Positions 7,119-13,848 are shown, numbered from the stretch's first letter. The stretch is DNA of 14,246 nucleotides from Sphaerochaeta sp. (GCA_023228445.1 JALOBD010000048.1:1-14246); one strand, 5' to 3'. Made by a program: numbers and translations. The notes: generated from the letters alone by a model not told the origin.

Positions 7119-7794
7119 CCTGCACAACCACAGCTGCCTCTCCCCCTGCGCCGACGATGGGATGCTGCCCTCGTTGCTCGCCCTCCAGGCGATGGAGCGT
7201 GGCATCGAGATCCTTGCGTTGACCGATCACAACGCAACGGAGAACCTGGACGCCTTTGGAGAAGCCTGCAAGCTCTGCTCCATCATGCCGGTGTATGGCA
7301 TCGAGGTGACCACCATCGAGGAGGTCCATCTCCTCGTCCTCTTCGAAGGGCTCAAGGAGGCGAGGGCATACGGCTCGGCCATACAGGAGACGCTGCCCCG
7401 GCGCCTCAACCAGGCTGAGCGCTTCGGCAGACAGATCATCTGCGATGTGGCCGGCACCGTGGTCAATGAGGTGGACCTGATGCTCTCATCTGCCAGTAGC
7501 CTCAGTTTTGACGAGGTGGTCGTCGACGCATCGAAGGCGGGTGCGCTGGTCATCCCGGCGCACATCGATCGTCCCTCCTACAGCGTGCTGGCCAACTTGG
7601 GCTTTCTGCCCGACCTGCCATACACGGCCGTCGAGATGGTCAATCCCACCCCACAGGCGTGGACGGTCATTACAGCAAGTGATGCCCACTTCCTGGAAGA
7701 AGTGGGCATTCGAAGCTGTATCCTCGAGATGGAAGAGATTGGCTGGGAGGCACTGAAGCGGAGCCTTGGTGATCAGAAAAATGTACGCTACTAG
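7102..7794 (+). CDS. PHP-domain metal-dependent phosphoesterase
   Basis: Predicted metal-dependent phosphoesterase of the PHP superfamily, 230 residues. Metal-site motifs in order: DLHNHS (H8, H10), LTDHN (D42, H43), GIEV (E68), EVHLL (H76), PAHIDR (H154) and SDAH (D194, H196). This is a complete set, so activity is plausible; the substrate (nucleotide or sugar phosphate, or a phosphoprotein) cannot be told. Two cysteines directly after the first motif (C12, C16) are a subfamily feature. It is the last gene of the CBS/HATPase-DRTGG-PHP operon and starts inside the DRTGG gene. Its TAG stop overlaps the stop of the convergent Bax1-I gene through a shared CTAG. An 11-bp inverted repeat covers the SDAH codons. 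Confidence 0.92.
   Translation: MQVRIDLHNHSCLSPCADDGMLPSLLALQAMERGIEILALTDHNATENLDAFGEACKLCSIMPVYGIEVTTIEEVHLLVLFEGLKEARAYGSAIQETLPRRLNQAERFGRQIICDVAGTVVNEVDLMLSSASSLSFDEVVVDASKAGALVIPAHIDRPSYSVLANLGFLPDLPYTAVEMVNPTPQAWTVITASDAHFLEEVGIRSCILEMEEIGWEALKRSLGDQKNVRY
7682..7709. repeat. Perfect 11-bp inverted repeat inside the PHP gene
   Basis: ATGCCCACTTC (7682-7692) and GAAGTGGGCAT (7699-7709) are exact reverse complements around a 6-base loop, a strong potential hairpin in coding sequence 82-112 bases before the convergent stop codons. No T tract follows on either strand. Confidence 0.7.
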
Positions 7795-8501
7795 CGGTTG
7801 TTCGACCGGCCGAAGATCCTCAATACAAAGAGGAAGAGGTTGATGAAGTCCAGATAGAGCGTCAACGCCCCGATGATGGAGAGCTTGGTGTAGGTCTCTT
7901 CGTCCAGCTCGCTTCCATACTGGCGGTTCATCGCCACGATCTTCTGGGTATCCCAAGCGGTGAGGCCGAGGAAGAGGATCACACCGAAGACGCTGATGAT
8001 GTAGTCGATGGCCGGGCTCTTGAAGAGCATGTTGAGCACCATCGCGATGATCAGGCCCCACAGCCCCATGCCGGCGTATGCACCGATACGGTTGAGGTCA
8101 CGGGACGTGGTCATTGCATAGAGGCTCATCGAGGCGAACATCAGGGCACTGACGATGAATGCTTTGCTCACCACCGCCCCGGTATAGACGATGAGAATCG
8201 AGCTGAGCATGACGCCGTTGAGCGCCGAGTACGCCAAAAACGCCCCGATGGCACTCGCCTGGCTCATCCGGTCAAGGCGCGCCGAGAGGTAGAAGACCAG
8301 TGCGAACTGGCCGGCGATGACCAAGATCAAGCCGAAGGCATTGCCCATCAACGCGCGAAGCAGTGCCGGGCTACTGGCCACCGCGTATGAGATCAGAGCG
8401 GTCAGACCCAGGCCTGCGCTCATCCAGAGATAGACATTCTTCAAGAGGGTGCGCTCGCGCACCTGCACGTTCTGTAGCATTGACTTATTGTGCTCATTCA
8501 T
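7791..8501 (-). CDS. Bax inhibitor-1 (BI-1/YccA, UPF0005) family membrane protein
   Basis: Seven-helix inner-membrane protein of the TMBIM/BI-1 superfamily, 236 residues, normal for bacterial YbhL/YccA homologues. E. coli YccA modulates the FtsH protease, and the Bacillus homologue is a pH-gated calcium leak channel; which role applies here is unknown. Hydrophobic segments lie at about 24-43, 54-74, 84-106, 111-130, 138-158, 166-182 and 208-230. The late signature TAWDTQKI (181-188) and the terminal LYLDFINLFLFVLRIFG (215-231) with its membrane aspartate are diagnostic. GGAGG lies six bases before ATG 8501. A TATGAT element at 8524-8519 could be a -10, but no good -35 accompanies it. The gene may be read through from MATE 53 bases upstream. 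Confidence 0.94.
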   Translation of the reverse strand: MNEHNKSMLQNVQVRERTLLKNVYLWMSAGLGLTALISYAVASSPALLRALMGNAFGLILVIAGQFALVFYLSARLDRMSQASAIGAFLAYSALNGVMLSSILIVYTGAVVSKAFIVSALMFASMSLYAMTTSRDLNRIGAYAGMGLWGLIIAMVLNMLFKSPAIDYIISVFGVILFLGLTAWDTQKIVAMNRQYGSELDEETYTKLSIIGALTLYLDFINLFLFVLRIFGRSNNR

Positions 8502-8554
8502 GGTGGGCCTCCGTAGCTATCATACCCTATAGGTCGTAAAAAAATAAGACTCCG

Positions 8555-9907
8555 TCAAGGATAGCGTGCCCACTTTCCCCCTTTGAACCACCAAAATCTC
8601 AGGGCGCACTCCACCACGTCACCGAGGAGGTAGGCAAACCAGAGCCACGAGAGGGGTAGCTTGAAGAGGAGGGTGACCACCAGCGCATAGGGCAACTGGA
8701 CCAGATAGCCGCTTGCCAAGAAGGAGTAGAGCACCGGCTTGACGTGCCCCGAGCCATAGAAGGCGGAGCCCAACCCCCCGTTTATGGCAAGGGGGATGAG
8801 GCAGAAGGCGTAGATGCGCAGCAGCGGGACGGCCGTGGAGGCGGTTCCTGCCGAGTCGGAGAGGAAGAGGGAGAGGATTTGGGAGGGGAAGAGTAAGAGG
8901 AGGAGCGCCAATGGCAGCGAGAAGAGGATCCCGTTGACCATCGAGAGGTAGGAGACGGTCCTCGCTTCATCGATGCGAGAAGAGCCGAGGCGCTGGCCGA
9001 CGATGAAGCCGCTTCCCATGGCCAATCCACCGCTGGGCATGGCGGCAAAGTGGTAGACACGGTTGGCTACCCCGAGGGCTGCGATGGCCAGTGTGCCGTA
9101 GACCGCCACCAGGCGCAGGAAGATGAAGCCGACCAGGCTCTTGAGCAGCATGTTCAACCCGCTGGGAAGGCCGATGGTGAGCAGCTTCTTATCCAGCTCC
9201 CGGTCAAGGTGCAAGAGGCCCGCCAAACGGATGGTCAGGGGTGCCTTGCCCCGTATGAGACGGATGAAGCCGGCAAGGAACGCCACCAGATAGGAGATGC
9301 CGGTGGCCAGGGCTGCACCGGCCATCCCCCATCCCAGACCTGGCAAGCCAACCAGCGGGATGGTATCGAACATGAAGATCGGGTCGAGGATCAGGTTGAG
9401 GAGGGCGGTGGTGAGGAGTAGGTACATCGGCGTCTTGGCATCGCCGACTGAGCGAAAGATCGTGTGCACCGTATAGGAGGAGAAGAAGATCGGCACAAAG
9501 AGGGTGCGCACCGAGCCGTAGCGCAGGCCGTGGGCGATCACCGCACTGTCGGCGGTGAAGATTCGGTAGAGGAACGGCAGGGTGGCCAAGAGGAGCACGG
9601 CCCCGATGCCACCGAGCAGCGCCTTGAAGACGAGGGTCTGCTCGGCGATCCGGGCGGTTCTCTCACCCTCGCGTGAACCCCAGCTGCGGCTGAGCAGACT
9701 CACTGAACTGGTCCCGACTATCTCGTTGAGGATCTCCAGAGCCCAGAAGAGGGCGAGGTAGATCGTCGTGGCCGCCACCGCCTCGCTTCCGATCATGCCG
9801 ATGTAGAACATGTCCACGATGTCGTAGAGCGACGTAAAGAGCATGCCGTACATCGTCGGCATGCTGATGCGCCTGATCTCACGATTCAGGGTGCGGTATT
9901 GGCTCAT
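8555..9907 (-). CDS. MATE-family multidrug/Na+ efflux transporter
   Basis: Inner-membrane antiporter of the multidrug and toxic compound extrusion family, 450 residues, the usual size with about twelve helices in two homologous halves. The N-terminus (REIRRISMPTMYGMLFTSLYDIVDMFYIGMIG) is the standard first helix of MATE proteins, with conserved GSEAVAATTIY after it. The second half restarts near ALGVANRVYHFAAMPSGGLA, followed by GSGFIVGQRLGSSRIDEA, the typical glycine-rich loop. It probably exports cationic compounds against Na+ or H+, but the substrate cannot be told. ATG 9907 is chosen at the start of the conserved helix; further upstream only promoter-like and non-coding sequence follows. 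No Shine-Dalgarno precedes it, and a -10-like TACAAT lies seven bases upstream. It is divergent from the lipoprotein gene. Confidence 0.94.
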   Translation of the reverse strand: MSQYRTLNREIRRISMPTMYGMLFTSLYDIVDMFYIGMIGSEAVAATTIYLALFWALEILNEIVGTSSVSLLSRSWGSREGERTARIAEQTLVFKALLGGIGAVLLLATLPFLYRIFTADSAVIAHGLRYGSVRTLFVPIFFSSYTVHTIFRSVGDAKTPMYLLLTTALLNLILDPIFMFDTIPLVGLPGLGWGMAGAALATGISYLVAFLAGFIRLIRGKAPLTIRLAGLLHLDRELDKKLLTIGLPSGLNMLLKSLVGFIFLRLVAVYGTLAIAALGVANRVYHFAAMPSGGLAMGSGFIVGQRLGSSRIDEARTVSYLSMVNGILFSLPLALLLLLFPSQILSLFLSDSAGTASTAVPLLRIYAFCLIPLAINGGLGSAFYGSGHVKPVLYSFLASGYLVQLPYALVVTLLFKLPLSWLWFAYLLGDVVECALRFWWFKGGKWARYP

Positions 9908-9914
9908 GGATGCG

Positions 9915-9943
9915 ATTGTACGGAGAGTGGCCCCGCTATGCAA
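9915..9943 (-). promoter_or_regulatory. Candidate promoter of the MATE gene
   Basis: On the minus strand TTGCAT (9943-9938), a 17-base spacer and TACAAT (9920-9915). The -10 matches at five of six positions, the -35 only at the first three. The predicted start falls at 9908 or 9907, that is, at the initiation codon itself. Confidence 0.5.
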
Positions 9944-9956
9944 GTGAGGGCACCGA

Positions 9957-9965
9957 TGGTATAGT
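9957..9965 (+). promoter_or_regulatory. Candidate extended -10 promoter of the lipoprotein/rarA operon
   Basis: TGG followed directly by TATAGT (9960-9965) makes an extended -10 element. Seven bases separate it from ATG 9973, so +1 should fall at 9972 or 9973. The -35 region (TATGCA at 9937-9942) is weak, as is common with extended -10 promoters. It overlaps the divergent MATE promoter region. Confidence 0.5.
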
Positions 9966-9972
9966 AGTGGCC

Positions 9973-10644
9973 ATGAGAGTCCTGCTGCTGTTGCTCGCCC
10001 TGCTGTTGGGCAGTTGTACCACCACCCACACACCGATCACCATCACCGAGGAGGAGGCACAAGAGGCGCTCTTGGAGGTGTTGCACCTTGCCTCCCAGGG
10101 GATGGACACCGCTGCCCTGGCCTCCCTTCCGCTCTCGGTGTTGCTCGGCGAGGAGCGGGCCCACTTGACAGATCGCACCGACGTCCCGCTGATGGAACAG
10201 CGCCTCGCCACCTGGCAGGCCGAGGTGAATGACGCCTACCTCCTGGCCGGACGAGCCTTGGCCGGTGAGTTCGCCCCGCTGCTCGAGCACCTCACCATCC
10301 CCAATGCACAGCAGGTGGTGCAGAGCAAACAGATCAGCGCCACCTCGATCTTCAAAGCACAGGCATCAGCAGAGCTTGCACCCAAGGCCGAAGCGCTGCT
10401 GCGTCCCGCCCTCGAGGAGAGCCAAGCGGTATGGCGTACGCTCAGCGGGCGATATGAAATCTGGAGGCGGAGCCGGATCATCCTCGCTGACGGTGCGTTG
10501 CCCCCGCTCTCAGACGACCCATTTGACCACCTGCTCGCCCTCTTCATCGACGGCTTCCTCGCTTCACTGGAGAAGGAGGAGATGTTGCTGCGTACCACCC
10601 CGGTGGTCAAGGGCAGCGGCTCGATCCTGGAGGTCTTCCAGTGA
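9973..10644 (+). CDS. Lipoprotein, DUF4197-like
   Basis: Predicted lipoprotein of 223 residues. The N-terminus is a short signal peptide, one arginine and a run of leucines, ending in the lipobox LLGSC with the lipidated cysteine at C15. The mature part is helical and soluble. Its pattern resembles DUF4197: a helix with EVNDAYLLAGRALA, then LTIPNAQQVV, then SATSIFKAQASAEL, and near the end LASLEKEEMLLRTTPV and the terminal SILEVF. I make this match from memory of the family, so it is tentative; function is unknown either way. There is no Shine-Dalgarno before ATG 9973 and a -10-like element is very close. Its stop overlaps the GTG start of rarA (GTGA), so the two genes are co-translated although their products act in different compartments. 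Confidence 0.8.
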   Translation: MRVLLLLLALLLGSCTTTHTPITITEEEAQEALLEVLHLASQGMDTAALASLPLSVLLGEERAHLTDRTDVPLMEQRLATWQAEVNDAYLLAGRALAGEFAPLLEHLTIPNAQQVVQSKQISATSIFKAQASAELAPKAEALLRPALEESQAVWRTLSGRYEIWRRSRIILADGALPPLSDDPFDHLLALFIDGFLASLEKEEMLLRTTPVVKGSGSILEVFQ

Positions 10645-12812
10645 GCCTCTTTTCTGAATCCGACCAGAAGAGCCAACCACTCGCCTACCGCATGCGTCCC
10701 CGTACCCTCGCCGAGTACATCGGCCAGGATGCAATCATCGGCAAGGGGCGGCTGCTGAGGCGAGCCATCCAAGCCGACCAGCTCTCCTCGGTGATCTTCT
10801 ACGGACCTCCGGGCACCGGCAAGACCACACTGGCGCGGGTCATCGCCAACACGACCAAGCGTCACTTCTCCACCCTCAACGCGGTGCTCAGCGGGGTCAA
10901 GGAGCTGCGAGAGGAGATCGAGGCAGCGCGCGAACGTGCCCAGTTCTACCAAAAAGGCACGATCCTCTTCATCGATGAGGTGCACCGCTGGAACAAGAGC
11001 CAGCAGGATGCGCTGCTGCCCTGGGTGGAGAATGGGACGGTGATCCTCATCGGAGCCACGACGCAAAACCCCTTCTTCGAGGTCAACGCTGCACTGGTCA
11101 GCCGCTCTCGGATCTTCCAGCTTACCAGCTTGAATGAGGTCGACCTGCACACGATTGCCATCCAAGCGCTCGGCGACAAGGAGCGCGGCTACGGCGCATG
11201 GGACGTGCAATTTGAAACGGGGGCGCTTGAACACCTCGTCAAGGTCGCCGACGGCGATGCGCGCAGCCTCCTCAATGCGCTGCAGCTCGCCGTTGAGACC
11301 AGCGGTGAGGCATTCCCCCCTCCTGAAGGATCGACCATCTCCATCACCTTTGACGCCGCCCAAGAGTCGATCCAAAAGAAGGCGGTCCTCTACGACAAGG
11401 AGGGGGACTACCACTACGATGTCATCAGCGCCTTCATCAAGTCGATCCGCGGCAGCGACCCGGACGCAGCCCTCTACTGGATGGCGCGGATGGTCAATGC
11501 CGGTGAGGACCCCAAGTACATCTTCCGCCGGATGCTGATCAGCGCCAGCGAGGATGTGGGTCTTGCCGATCCACATGCACTGGCGATTGTCCAAGCCGCC
11601 GCCGATGCTTTCGATCGTATCGGCCTGCCCGAGGGGCGCTTTCACCTCACCCAGGCAGCCCTCTATCTGGCCACCACTGCCAAGAGCAACTCGACGATGG
11701 GCTTCTTCGACGCCCTCCGGGTTGTCGAGGAGGAGAGTCAGAGTGAGGTACCCAACCACCTGCGTGACGCAAACCGCGATGCCAAGGGGTTCGGACACGG
11801 CAAGGGGTACCTCTACCCCCACGCCTACAGCGACCACTGGGTCGCCCAGCAGTACCTGCCCTCCTCGCTCAGCGGCCGGGTCTTCTACCAGCCGAGTAGC
11901 CAGGGGTGGGAAGCGGGGGTGAGCCTCCAAGTCAAACAACGCCGCGAGGAGCAACTGGAGGCGGTCGTCGACGACGCCTTTGTCGAAAACCTCACCTACT
12001 CCCCCGGCGACACGGGACGCGAGCAGTGGGTGAGGCGTACCGCAGGTGAGCGCAGCGCAATGCTCAGGCGGGTGCGCGACGAGCTCTTCAAAGGTGTGGA
12101 GAGCAAGCGCCACGATCGCATCTTGATCCTCAACGCCGGTCACGGCCTCTTGGTCTGGGAGGCGTATCGACGCACCCCCGAGGGGTTGGTCGTCGCCCAG
12201 GTCAAGAGCAACGAGGAGCGCGACTACATTGACCACTACGCCAGCTCCTTCGGTGAGTTGGAACGGCCACAGGTGATGGTCGGCCCGCCGGCTGAGGCGT
12301 TGCAACGCATTGAGGAGGGACTGCTCTTTGAGACCATCATGGCTCGCAACCTCTTCAGCCGGGCCAAGGAGGAGGGCCGTCTCATCCCACTCTTGAGGAG
12401 CCGCCTCGCCCCAAATGCCCACATCTTGCTCGCCGAGAGCGTGCCCGCCCTGGGTTCGCGCCTCTCCCACTTCGTCCCCGACGACCTCAGGCAGCTCTTC
12501 ATGACTGCAGAGGTCGCACTCTATGAGGAGGCGACCAACGCACTGACCAACTGGCACAGCGAAGACCTGGCCGACCTCTTTGAAGCAGACGGCTTTTCCG
12601 TCACCTGGCGCACCATCGAAATGACTGAAGAGCGAAGGATGAGCGGCGCTGAGGTGGCACACTACCTCGAGCGCTCCTACCTGCCTGCACTCGAAAAAGC
12701 CGGGATGTCGTTTGACCGGGAGGCGCTGCTCAGAGCAGCCCGGCAGGCGCTGACCGCTCGGGCACTTGGGTGGCAGGTGCATCTGCTCTTTCTCGATGCC
12801 CACCTGCCCTGA
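10641..12812 (+). CDS. rarA: RarA/MgsA AAA+ ATPase fused to a C-terminal methyltransferase-like domain
   Basis: RarA-type clamp-loader-like ATPase acting at stalled replication forks, here 723 residues instead of about 450. Residues 1-424 are a complete RarA: Walker A GPPGTGKTT (55-63), Walker B ILFIDEVH (108-115), sensor 1 GATTQNP (138-144), sensor 2 GDARSLLNAL (205-214), the DYHYDVISAFIKSIRGSDPD helical domain (256-275) and the usual end at YLPSSLSGRVFYQPSSQGWE (405-424). Residues about 425-723 are additional. ILILNAGHGLLVWEA (494-508), FETIMARNLF (563-572) and LIPLLRSRLAPNAHILLAES (581-600) look like a class I methyltransferase fold with eroded cofactor motifs. Fusions of RarA with an unknown C-terminal domain are known in cyanobacteria and others. 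Start GTG 10641 has GGAGG seven bases upstream and overlaps the lipoprotein stop. Confidence 0.93.
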   Translation: MSLFSESDQKSQPLAYRMRPRTLAEYIGQDAIIGKGRLLRRAIQADQLSSVIFYGPPGTGKTTLARVIANTTKRHFSTLNAVLSGVKELREEIEAARERAQFYQKGTILFIDEVHRWNKSQQDALLPWVENGTVILIGATTQNPFFEVNAALVSRSRIFQLTSLNEVDLHTIAIQALGDKERGYGAWDVQFETGALEHLVKVADGDARSLLNALQLAVETSGEAFPPPEGSTISITFDAAQESIQKKAVLYDKEGDYHYDVISAFIKSIRGSDPDAALYWMARMVNAGEDPKYIFRRMLISASEDVGLADPHALAIVQAAADAFDRIGLPEGRFHLTQAALYLATTAKSNSTMGFFDALRVVEEESQSEVPNHLRDANRDAKGFGHGKGYLYPHAYSDHWVAQQYLPSSLSGRVFYQPSSQGWEAGVSLQVKQRREEQLEAVVDDAFVENLTYSPGDTGREQWVRRTAGERSAMLRRVRDELFKGVESKRHDRILILNAGHGLLVWEAYRRTPEGLVVAQVKSNEERDYIDHYASSFGELERPQVMVGPPAEALQRIEEGLLFETIMARNLFSRAKEEGRLIPLLRSRLAPNAHILLAESVPALGSRLSHFVPDDLRQLFMTAEVALYEEATNALTNWHSEDLADLFEADGFSVTWRTIEMTEERRMSGAEVAHYLERSYLPALEKAGMSFDREALLRAARQALTARALGWQVHLLFLDAHLP

Positions 12813-12871
12813 CAGTACAATTGGTTATCTGTTAACCACTTAAAAACAGTGACAAAAATTTGTTGGGGATG

Positions 12872-12900
12872 TTGACAAAGTATGGTCTTTGGGGCATAGT
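12872..12900 (+). promoter_or_regulatory. Promoter of the tRNA cluster
   Basis: Perfect -35 TTGACA (12872-12877), a 17-base spacer, and CATAGT (12895-12900, four of six). The predicted start near 12907 leaves a leader of about 42 bases before tRNA-His. The surrounding sequence is AT-rich compared with the flanking genes. Confidence 0.7.
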
Positions 12901-12948
12901 AAGCAACGTTGAAATGCACTGGTGAGCAATCACTGCTTCAGCTACCGT

Positions 12949-13021
12949 GGTGGAAGTAGTTCAAAGGTAGAGCACCAGATTGTGGTTCTGGCTGTTGCGG
13001 GTTCGAGTCCCGTCTTCCACC
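12949..13021 (+). tRNA. tRNA-His (anticodon GTG)
   Basis: Cloverleaf with acceptor GTGGAAG/CTTCCAC, D arm, anticodon stem CCAGA/TCTGG and loop TTGTGGT with anticodon GTG at 12982-12984, and a T arm with GGTTCGAGTCC. The base before the acceptor (12949) is G and the discriminator is C, giving the encoded G-1:C73 pair that identifies histidine tRNA. CCA is not encoded. Confidence 0.96.
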
Positions 13022-13037
13022 CTCCAGGGTTGAGACC

Positions 13038-13111
<74 letters not shown>

Positions 13112-13137
13112 GCATTGGTTTTTTGATAGGTAATTTT

Positions 13138-13210
13138 GGGCCGCTAGCTCAGCTGGTAGAGCAACAGACTCTTAATCTGTGGGTCAATGGTTCGATCCCA
13201 TTGCGGCTCA
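13138..13210 (+). tRNA. tRNA-Lys (anticodon CTT)
   Basis: Acceptor GGGCCGC pairs with GCGGCTC (one G-T wobble), discriminator A. Anticodon stem ACAGA/TCTGT encloses CTCTTAA, with anticodon CTT at 13171-13173 reading AAG. The T loop TTCGATC is standard. No encoded CCA. Confidence 0.96.
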
Positions 13211-13246
13211 TACCATGGCAATCCCCGATGGGGACGGTCATGCACC

Positions 13247-13328
13247 GCGAGAGTGGTGAAATTGGCAGACACGCTAGACTTAGGATCTAGTACCTTACGG
13301 TGTAGGGGTTCAAGTCCCCTCTCTCGCA
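13247..13328 (+). tRNA. tRNA-Leu (anticodon TAG)
   Basis: Class II tRNA of 82 bases with a long variable arm (TACCTTACGGTGT). Acceptor GCGAGAG/CTCTCGC, discriminator A. Anticodon stem CTAGA/TCTAG encloses CTTAGGA, with anticodon TAG at 13281-13283 reading CUA and other CUN codons. No encoded CCA. Confidence 0.96.
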
Positions 13329-13365
13329 AGACAACCCTCCTGAGCGGCTGTCTGGACAAGCGTTT

Positions 13366-13437
13366 GCGAAAGTAGCTCAGTGGTAGAGCTCCACCTTGCC
13401 AAGGTGGATGTCGCGGGTTCAAGTCCCGTCTTTCGCT
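13366..13437 (+). tRNA. tRNA-Gly (anticodon GCC), copy 1
   Basis: Acceptor GCGAAAG/CTTTCGC, discriminator T as usual for glycine. Anticodon stem CCACC/GGTGG encloses TTGCCAA, anticodon GCC. It is the last tRNA of the cluster read from the promoter at 12872 and is followed directly by a terminator. It is identical to the copy at 13535. Confidence 0.96.
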
Positions 13438-13440
13438 CTC

Positions 13441-13471
13441 AAGCAGTCGGAATGATCCGGCTGCTTTTTTT
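13441..13471 (+). terminator. Rho-independent terminator of the tRNA cluster
   Basis: AGCAGTCGGA (13442-13451) and TCCGGCTGCT (13456-13465) form a 10-bp stem with one G-T pair and an ATGA loop, followed by a run of seven T. Confidence 0.92.
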
Positions 13472-13493
13472 CGTTCCCCCACCGACAAGGACT

Positions 13494-13522
13494 TTGCACA
13501 ATCGACGGGAGTTTGCTATACT
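13494..13522 (+). promoter_or_regulatory. Promoter of the second tRNA-Gly
   Basis: TTGCAC (13494-13499), a spacer of 17 bases, and TATACT (13517-13522). The predicted +1 near 13529 lies six bases before the tRNA, so this copy is an independent transcription unit. Confidence 0.65.
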
Positions 13523-13534
13523 GGCTCTACACAG

Positions 13535-13606
13535 GCGAAAGTAGCTCAGTGGTAGAGCTCCACCTTGCCAAGGTGGATGTCGCGGGTTCAAGTCCCGTCT
13601 TTCGCT
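13535..13606 (+). tRNA. tRNA-Gly (anticodon GCC), copy 2
   Basis: Identical in all 72 bases to the tRNA-Gly at 13366; the identity continues four more bases (CTCA) to 13610. Same stems, anticodon GCC and discriminator T. Unlike copy 1 it has its own promoter and terminator. Confidence 0.96.
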
Positions 13607-13610
13607 CTCA

Positions 13611-13637
13611 GACAGCCGGAGAATTCCGGCTGTTTTT
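13611..13637 (+). terminator. Rho-independent terminator of the second tRNA-Gly
   Basis: ACAGCCGGA (13612-13620) and TCCGGCTGT (13625-13633) make a perfect 9-bp stem with a GAAT loop and five T. Its sequence resembles the terminator of copy 1, consistent with duplication of tRNA plus terminator. Confidence 0.92.
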
Positions 13638-13671
13638 CATCTCTGCTCCAATTGGGAAACACCAACACGCA

Positions 13672-13848
13672 ATGCCAGGATTCAGTGATGTCGGTGGACC
13701 TATTTTTTGGTTCGGGACAATCATCGCCTCAGTGGCGACCGTGTGGTATCAGCGTGAAGAAAACATTGACAGGCTGATGATTTTGTCTACTGGTGTTTCC
13801 TTGCTTTACAAACATTTCTTTAGCAGAAAACCACTTATATCCGACTGA
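13672..13848 (+). CDS. Doubtful small ORF, 58 residues
   Basis: This is the only open frame of note in the 318-base stretch between tRNA-Gly copy 2 and the rhodanese lipoprotein gene. From ATG 13672 it would encode 58 residues, with one possible membrane helix (GGPIFWFGTIIASVATVW, about residues 7-24) followed by a charged segment. No Shine-Dalgarno lies upstream. The base composition is more AT-rich than the neighbouring genes and no family is recognised. It may be non-coding spacer or a remnant of a former gene. The remaining sequence, 13849-13924, is AT-rich leader of the next gene, in which I see no convincing promoter hexamers. Confidence 0.2.
   Translation: MPGFSDVGGPIFWFGTIIASVATVWYQREENIDRLMILSTGVSLLYKHFFSRKPLISD

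Noticed and set aside
8553..8558. TTGACG on the minus strand as the -35 of the Bax1-I gene
   Set aside because: It overlaps the MATE stop codon, and the nearest -10-like hexamers are 21 or more bases away, outside the accepted spacing.
10236..12803. Open reading frame of 855 codons on the minus strand opposite rarA
   Set aside because: Over rarA its codons are the exact reverse complements of the rarA codons, so antisense stops could arise only from TTA, CTA or TCA, which this GC-rich gene avoids. It has no ribosome-binding site and shows no domain, while the sense strand is an unmistakable RarA.
12822..12838. Small inverted repeat TGGTTA/TAACCA after rarA as a terminator
   Set aside because: The stem has only six bp, four of them A-T, and no T tract follows, so it does not support a terminator call. 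How rarA transcription ends before the tRNA promoter remains unresolved.
13144..13488. Open reading frame of 114 codons on the minus strand with ERRDLNPRHPPWQGGALPLS
   Set aside because: This is the well-known spurious translation of tRNA genes read antisense; it covers the Lys, Leu and Gly tRNAs.
13513..13671. Upstream extension of the small ORF at 13672 through tRNA-Gly copy 2
   Set aside because: It would translate the tRNA and its terminator, so only the part after 13672 could be a gene, and even that is doubtful.
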